From: Syngnathus acus
Taxonomy: Eukaryota > Chordata > Actinopteri > Syngnathiformes > Syngnathidae
NCBI RefSeq assembly: GCF_901709675.1
Contig: NC_051107.1
Span: forward strand, 1,481,501 to 1,545,500
DNA length: 64,000 nucleotides
Direction of reading: 5' to 3'
Shown: piece after piece, positions 28,001 through 35,500 of the stretch
Layout: the number at the start of each line of letters is the position of its first letter
Numbering within the stretch: position 1 is the first letter of the stretch
Notes under the pieces: model-generated
The model's database searches: none
What the model was told of the DNA's origin: nothing
What the model saw: the letters and a program-made list of their open reading frames with translations, nothing else
Translations under genes and position numbers: made by a program

Positions 28001-31000
28001 ATCTAAACGGCACACTCCTCCTCCAAGTGCTGCTTCCCGATTCATTATAGCCCAGTAATGCCTTGTCGGCGCTTTTATCCCCCCCCCCTAATCTACCCTG
28101 CTGACGTCAGGCCCAGCTGTAGTTGACCAAACAAGGAGCATAAAGAGACTATACGGATGATTTGTAAGTCTTTACGAAGGTCTCCGTGCCACCACATTTT
28201 TAGGTTTTACAGCTTGTGCCTGCCACGTGCCCCGCACGAAGTTCTGAGCGATGGTGGGCCGGTGAAGCCTCCAGAATGCTCGGCTGTTTAGGGACACAAG
28301 GCCTTCACCAAATTAGCACCCTCAGAGCGCTGTAATTGTGGCTCTGCAGGCAATTTCAACAAAACCTTTTTTGGTGGTTGCTTTCTTCTCCCTTGCATAC
28401 ACAAACACTCACCTTCACACTCGGGGGAGGGGACATTGTACCCGCAGTAGCGTCGCTGAGGTATCGACGGGCCTGCACAATTGTTCTAAGTGCCCCTGAG
28501 AGACGAATAAGACGGCATGTAATGACATTGGCTCCAGCTCCGGCCGTAACTGTTGTCTATGTGATGCGGCGTGCAAAATATCATCCCAGAAGAGAGGACT
28601 GACGTGTTTATTCTCCAGCACGGCGGCATGAGGAATAGCCCCTGAGCTGCAATTGGCTTTATTAAAGCATTTTTTGCAACGCTATTATAATAGCGCTAAC
28701 GCATTATAGTGTGTATAATTCAACAGTGCTTGGGGAGAATTGAATGGATCTGATTAGCATGGGTTAGGAAAGTGTATAATTAGTCGAAATCAACAGTATT
28801 TCATCCGTGAAGGTCAAAGGTCAACTTTGTTTCAGCTATATTATAATTTGTTTGCGATAGTACAACATTTAATCATACGTGATATTTAACGATGACATAA
28901 CAATGACATTTAAATAAAAGTCAACTTGTTTTAACTGTGGTGATGATGTGTCAAAAATCAATAGCTTTTTTTTAATCTCCCAAACTATGAAAATTGCTTT
29001 AAAGCGGTACACGAGCTGAAAAATGAAGCAGCAAAAAGGTCAAAACTGCTGATTCAGAGGATGCAACGCACGAGCGCGGTTGATGCTGCAGCAAAGTCAT
29101 CAAAATGTTGCGCTTCTATGAAATCTCTTCTGCAATAAAACCCACGACTCCCCATTCCGCTTCCTTTTTGGGCTCACTTCACAACGTGGAGATAAGCTGC
29201 CGAATGGAGAAGCGAGAGAAACCCTCAGATGTGATGAACACCTTCATGCCGCCTATGATCAGTTGGTCAGGCAAACCTCAGGATACTCATGAGCTATCGA
29301 ATTAAAAGTGACTCAATGTTGAGGATTTCAAGACGAATTCAGGCCAACGTGGGTCCCTGAGGCCATTTTTAAACAGCTGACTGGACTCTCCCCTGAGGGA
29401 GATGACCTTCGCTCCTGATTGGCCGAGGTAAAAAAAAAAACTGAGAGCTAAGTGGAAACCCAAAGACAACTCCATTGGTCCCACTTCTCTCCGTGTCCCA
29501 ATATTTTTGTCCACATGGATTACCGGACAATTTTTGAAGGTCATGTCCTTTAGCTTTAATTGTATTGCTGCTTTCAACCCACTACCATCTTATGGAATCT
29601 TAGGGCTAAGGCTATCATTATTGAATGTTGTTCAAATCGATTAATGGAGTAATCAAATAAAAATTATTACTTTACAAAACAAGAATAAGTGAGGAGCACG
29701 TATTATGTCTACTTGGGGCCATTAAGCTCCGTCCAGCACTATAATATGTGTGACTTTCAGCTCGCGTGGTTTTTGGAGGTGGGGCTAAGCCTAGTGAGTG
29801 ATGTGGGCGTTGGAATTTTTTTTTGTAATCAAGTTACTTAAATTAATTGTTTCAATTCAAATAGTGAACCATAAATTGTGTATGACCATTTGACACGGAC
29901 TTAGATCACTGGCGCAGTTCGAGGGTGGGCCGCGGGAGCACTGCCCCCACCAAAATATGCTTGGACCTACCAGGTGCAACCCCAGATAATTGATAATAAC
30001 TAATAATTGATAATTTTGGGTATTTTTATGGGAATTTTTGTTATCTACATTTCTCCTTGTAGGAAACATGCATGCAAGAAGATCACAGATACTGTAGTCT
30101 CAAATTGCTATGATGTCATTGCCCTATGCTGCCCGTTGTCACTCAGGTGTCTTGTTTGTTTTTGGTTTTAAAATAATCTATGATCTCTATGAGAGTTGAA
30201 AACATTGGACATCTTTGTCCGCAAAGTTGTCTCTCGCATCATCCTGGTATGTAAAATATGCCTGATGGTGCACAGGTCACACACTGACGCACACACACAC
30301 ATAAGACAAGGCGCTACTACATTCTAACCACTGCCAAGCGAAAAGCATGCAACATCATTTTTTTTCCTTGTGCCTTCACATGAACACGGATGCATTACAT
30401 GTGCTCACCACGTTTCCAGCATGAAGACCCCCTACAAACAACACACACATCAACACCCCCCGCCCTTGCACAAATACAATTTTGGTGGTTGGAAATAAAT
30501 AAATACATAAATAAATAAATCGGACACTCAATGCGACCCACATTGGACAGACAAAGGTCCGCATGGTGTGAGCATGGACGGTGATGAACAAGATGAGGTG
30601 CGGCGCTTTGTGTGTAGGAGGGGGGGTGGGCGGTGGAAGTGATGCCGCGTGAAATCACGGACAACAAAGCAGAAATCAACAATAAAACAGCATTTGGAAG
30701 AAAGGGGGGGAGGGGGGGGGATAAGATGTGATCAAAAAACAACAAAAAAGGACTTGTCCGCCCCCTGGGAAGTCCTGCTTTGACGTGGTTTGCAAGTTCC
30801 ATAAGTGGTTTATATTGTTTTGGGTTTGTGGCTTAGCCCCAATGTGATTCGTCACCATTAGTGTATCTGCTATCTCTGACAAGGCAGATAAAAAGAAAAA
30901 AAAAAGCATTTTGGTGCCCAAGGCTTAATTGCTATTGATGCTCTTTGGACAGATGAATCACTCACTTAAAAAAAAACCTGAGACACTAAAACCAAAAAAA

Positions 31001-32556
31001 CAGATGATAGTCGAAAACGAATCGAATTTTTTGATTGGCGCGCTCGCTGAAAAGCCATCTGGTCATTTAAAAGTAACAAATTATCATTAAGTCTTGAGAA
31101 GGCTAAATCGCTAGAATTCAAGCCAGAAGCTGAAAATGATTCCAGCGTTTACAAACCACTTCAAAGGACTACAGGGGTCATTTGTGTCAAAGCATGGTAA
31201 TTTTATTTTTCTAGTCTTGGTGGCGCAAATGCCACACAATGGTCTTACCTGGGGACACAGGCGGACGATGTCTCCCCCTCGGGAGCCTCCGGGGCTGGGC
31301 AGCAGAACTGATGGAGAACCGTTTGGTTGCTGGGTAAACAAAGAAGGGTAGAAAGCAGGATTCAGAGGAGGCAAACGGGATGGCGTCGCCATGGAGATAG
31401 ACAAAGAGTTTTCACAGCGATAAAAAAAAAAACACCAACAAAATAACCCGATGAGATACTGGGACGTTATGTCACCTCAAAACAAGATAAATCAAAATGG
31501 CTGCCAGCAGTAGAACAGCAGTGACATCCTTCACCTCACAAACAGTTTCAGTCTGAACTTATTGTCCTTGTTTAGTAATATTAAATTATACGTAGGTTCT
31601 TGATGAATGAATCCAGAATGTATGACATTTTTGTTTTTTGAATTGCATTACAGAAAATAAAGAACTTTATCACAATATTCTAATTTTCTCAGACAGTCCT
31701 GTATATGCATCTAGTGCAGGGGTCACCAACCTTTCTTAAACCGAGAGCTACTTCCTGGGTACTGATTAAGGCAAAGGGCTACCAGTTTGACACACACTTC
31801 TGAAATAGCCAATTTGCTCAATTTGGCTCTCACTGTGTTATCATTGTCATTTCCAGTTCACATGTAAGTGTGATTTTAACAAGAATAGCAAAAATACAGT
31901 CAAACCTTGGTTTTTGACCACAATCCGTTCCAGAAGGCGGTTCGAGAAGCGAATCGGTCGAATTCCGAATCTATTTTTCCCATTACAAATTATGGAAACA
32001 TTTCTAATCCGTTTCAAGACAAATATTTTTAAAGTCCTGATGTACTTTCCAAAATTTAAGTGGACCTCAGTGCGCAGGGAGCTTAATTTGGTCCGATCGC
32101 GCAACCGCAGGGCGCCGGGCGCTCACTGTCGCATTGCTTTAAAGCGTCTTTGTGTTTTAGGATGGCTTTACTGCTCCCACTTGCTTTCTTTGGAGGCATG
32201 ATTAGGGGTTAATACAATCCTCAAAGTAACGAAAATACAATAACAACGGAGTCAGTCGGCATCCGGGCCGCGCGGTCGGGTTTTCTCGGGTCCTTCCGGC
32301 TCATCTCGCGAGGTTCGACCTCCGAATTTTGTTCGACAACCGAAGCAAAAAAATCTAGAATTTTTCGTTCGAATTCCGATTTGTTCGAGAACCGGGACGT
32401 TTGAAAACCGAGGTTTGACTGTAAAATAAAAAGATGCAGCTCACTGACAAGTGCGGCTATTTGAGCAAATTTTAGAACAGTCCTGCGGGCGACTCATGCG
32501 GTCCTCACGGGCGACCTGGTGCCCGCGGGCAACGTGTTGGTGACCCCTGATCGTGT

Positions 32557-32587
<31 letters not shown>

Positions 32588-35500
32588 CGTGTAATATTTT
32601 TTAAAGTCAATCCAAGGACAAATGTCCCATTATTTCTTATTATTTCAAGCTTGTTTTCACTTTTAGAGGCTCCACTGCACAAACAACAAAAACATGCATA
32701 AATATTTCATCTTCTGACATTTCCTTTACATATTTATCATGTGAAGACACACTTGTCTCGATTTTCACTCACTCATACACACACAAGCGCACACACACAC
32801 TCCCTTGATCAATGCAGCCTTCCCGAGATTAAATTGAACTAGCGCGACCCCGCTGCCTGGCCCTTCTCGTCTCCCCTGCCGGCCAAAACTGGCTAATACC
32901 GCCTGGGCGCCGAAATCTCTAAACCGAGTCATGTTTGCAGAAAGAGGAGGGAGGACATGGGGAGTGGGGGGTCTAATCTGTATACTGCGCTCCCACTGTG
33001 TTGCTTTAACCTTCCGTAACTAAAGTGTTTGCGTGCGGCTCATCGCTGTGTCAATAACCACCGTTTTCTCCGCTCATGACACTCCTAAACGGTGACACAA
33101 AATAGAAGAAGCATGATGTGAGTAATATTTAGCGCCATGTTTATGCCAGCACGACCGCTGAAAGGCAATTAGCTCGGTTATAACTCGTCATTTCAGCTTG
33201 CTTCATTTATCAATTCCACTAATGGCAATCTGGCTAAAAGGACCTTGCCTAATCAATGAAGATTGCGCCAAAAGTATTCACTTTCAATTTTGGCAGAAAG
33301 GGAGAGAAATACATGACGCTGGGGCAGCTGTGTGTGTCGAGCGATTGCGGCAACCTTCCAAAGACATCTCTAAATCCATCCTAAAAGCCAACACAAACAC
33401 ACACGCAGACGCACACACACACAGGCACATATAAATAGAGACATCTTAAAAAAGACTGCTTGAAAGGTTTGCGTCAATGCATCACTCTTGGGAGACTTAG
33501 CTTGATGGACAGAAGAAGAACATGCTCAAAAGTGTGGCTTTTGTCCTACACAAAAAAAAAGAAAGAAAAAGAAAAGTGTTCAAGGTTGGCAGTCACTAGA
33601 CAGAGGGCACTTTACTGAGGCCCTATAGGAAGTGATAAAGCTCAGTTTTGACTCACACTTTTTTGTACTTTAATATTCATCTAAAAAGGGGAGGTGAGAT
33701 CACATAAAATCTAAAAGCATAGAGCTGGCGAATTAGTTTTAATTGACGTTTTAATTAGCATTACCGTGAGTTAGCTTCCTAGCATCTTGGTAAAATAGCG
33801 ATGAATTATTCAAATAAAACCTGTTTCAATGTAGAAAAATATCTTACGCAAGTATATTAAAGTAAAACAACGATAAACAACGAATGTTACAGGCTTTAGA
33901 AGTGCTCAAATAAGAGAAAATACCTGAAAATGATTGTTTACCGGGCCGCACTTTCTACTTCCGGGTTACAAGGCAGGCGTCACCAATCAAACGATGCACT
34001 ATCAATTAATAAAATAAAATGTTTGGACTCATGGCCAAAACTAAAACTATAATATTTTTTAACAACATATACAACTTTGTGATGACACAGCTATATAATC
34101 CTCTCATGTCGATTAAGCGAAAATGTTTTTAGGCTGTTATTTAAATCACAGCAATGGTAAATAAAACTAGTCCCGAGGTTTATTGGTGCTTAGCAATTAG
34201 TAAATACTTTGAAATATTGACATAAGGCATTAACAATAAATCAACGCACTATTCACCTGTTTAAGGTCAAATCAGTGCCTTTATCACTACAATTTTAGTC
34301 CTGAATACCAAAAAAACATTTTTTTAAATATTTTTTGTTTTCATCAAGTTTAAAAAAAAAAATCACTGCATGGAATATCATCACCTTCAACATCAACAAC
34401 ACCCATAAGCATCCTCAAGTTTTTACTCTCCTCAACAACTCCCAACTCCCCTCTCACAGGAAAATAAAAACTTAAAAGCCTTTTTTAATCGCAAAGAGAA
34501 GCAGAACTGACATATGAAAAAAAAAATAGAGAGTGGGGAGCTCTGGGAATGATGCGGACTCTTTCCTGGAGTTCATTTGCCGTCCGCGGATTGGCACTGA
34601 TTTATTGCTGTGAAGTTAGGGGAATGCAATTCTCCCCCACTTGGGGATTATTTATCTATGTGTAGATTATAAAGGATGGCTAGCACAGCCTTTGCACTGT
34701 AGCAGAGGCAAATGGTCATAAGGAGAGTGATTGATTACTCCACCAAGATAATTAGTTGCATCCTTGCTTTTTTTTTGGGTTGTGTAGAATCCGATAAAAA
34801 AAAAAAAAAAAATCCATTGGATTCCATTGGACACTCTGTGCCTGTTTCGAATGCCTCAGTACAAGAGGTAGATGGTTTTTTTTTACAGATTTTTTTGGGG
34901 GTTTCTAAAAAAAATAGGAGGGTTTGCAGACCCTTTGAGATATTTTTGGCCCCCCCCACATAAAGGAAGGAAAAAATCTTATCTCCGCCAGTGTTTCAGA
35001 AAAGGCCCACATTTACTGAAACTGACGACGGTGACTCACGCCGGACTACAGTTCAGCTCTTCTGGACGTTTCACGAATAGAGCTGCACTGCTGACAAGGG
35101 AATGTCTTTGCTCAACTTGCTCACATCCCGCCGGCAGCTCCTTCCACACTCCTGAGAAATGAAGTCATTTAAAAGCACCCAAATGTGATTTAGATCCTAG
35201 CGGTGCCGAGTCGTGACCAGCAAGCGGAACACTCAGATATAAGCAGAGTTTTGCAAAAAATGAACGTTTGACATTACTACTTGGTACCAAAAGACCCCAT
35301 GAGCAACTCTATGACTGACAAACTGTTCTTGATCTAAACCGACGGGCAAAGCTTCTCGGAACAAGAGGAACCAGCATGATGCAGCAGCAGGAACTCAGTG
35401 GGGCCGCTCAGTATGCACTATGCGCCGTTGTTTCGGCTGCCTCTAATTGCCACGCACGTACGTTTCCACTTTGGTCCTCGAGGAAATCGGTGAGGGGCCT

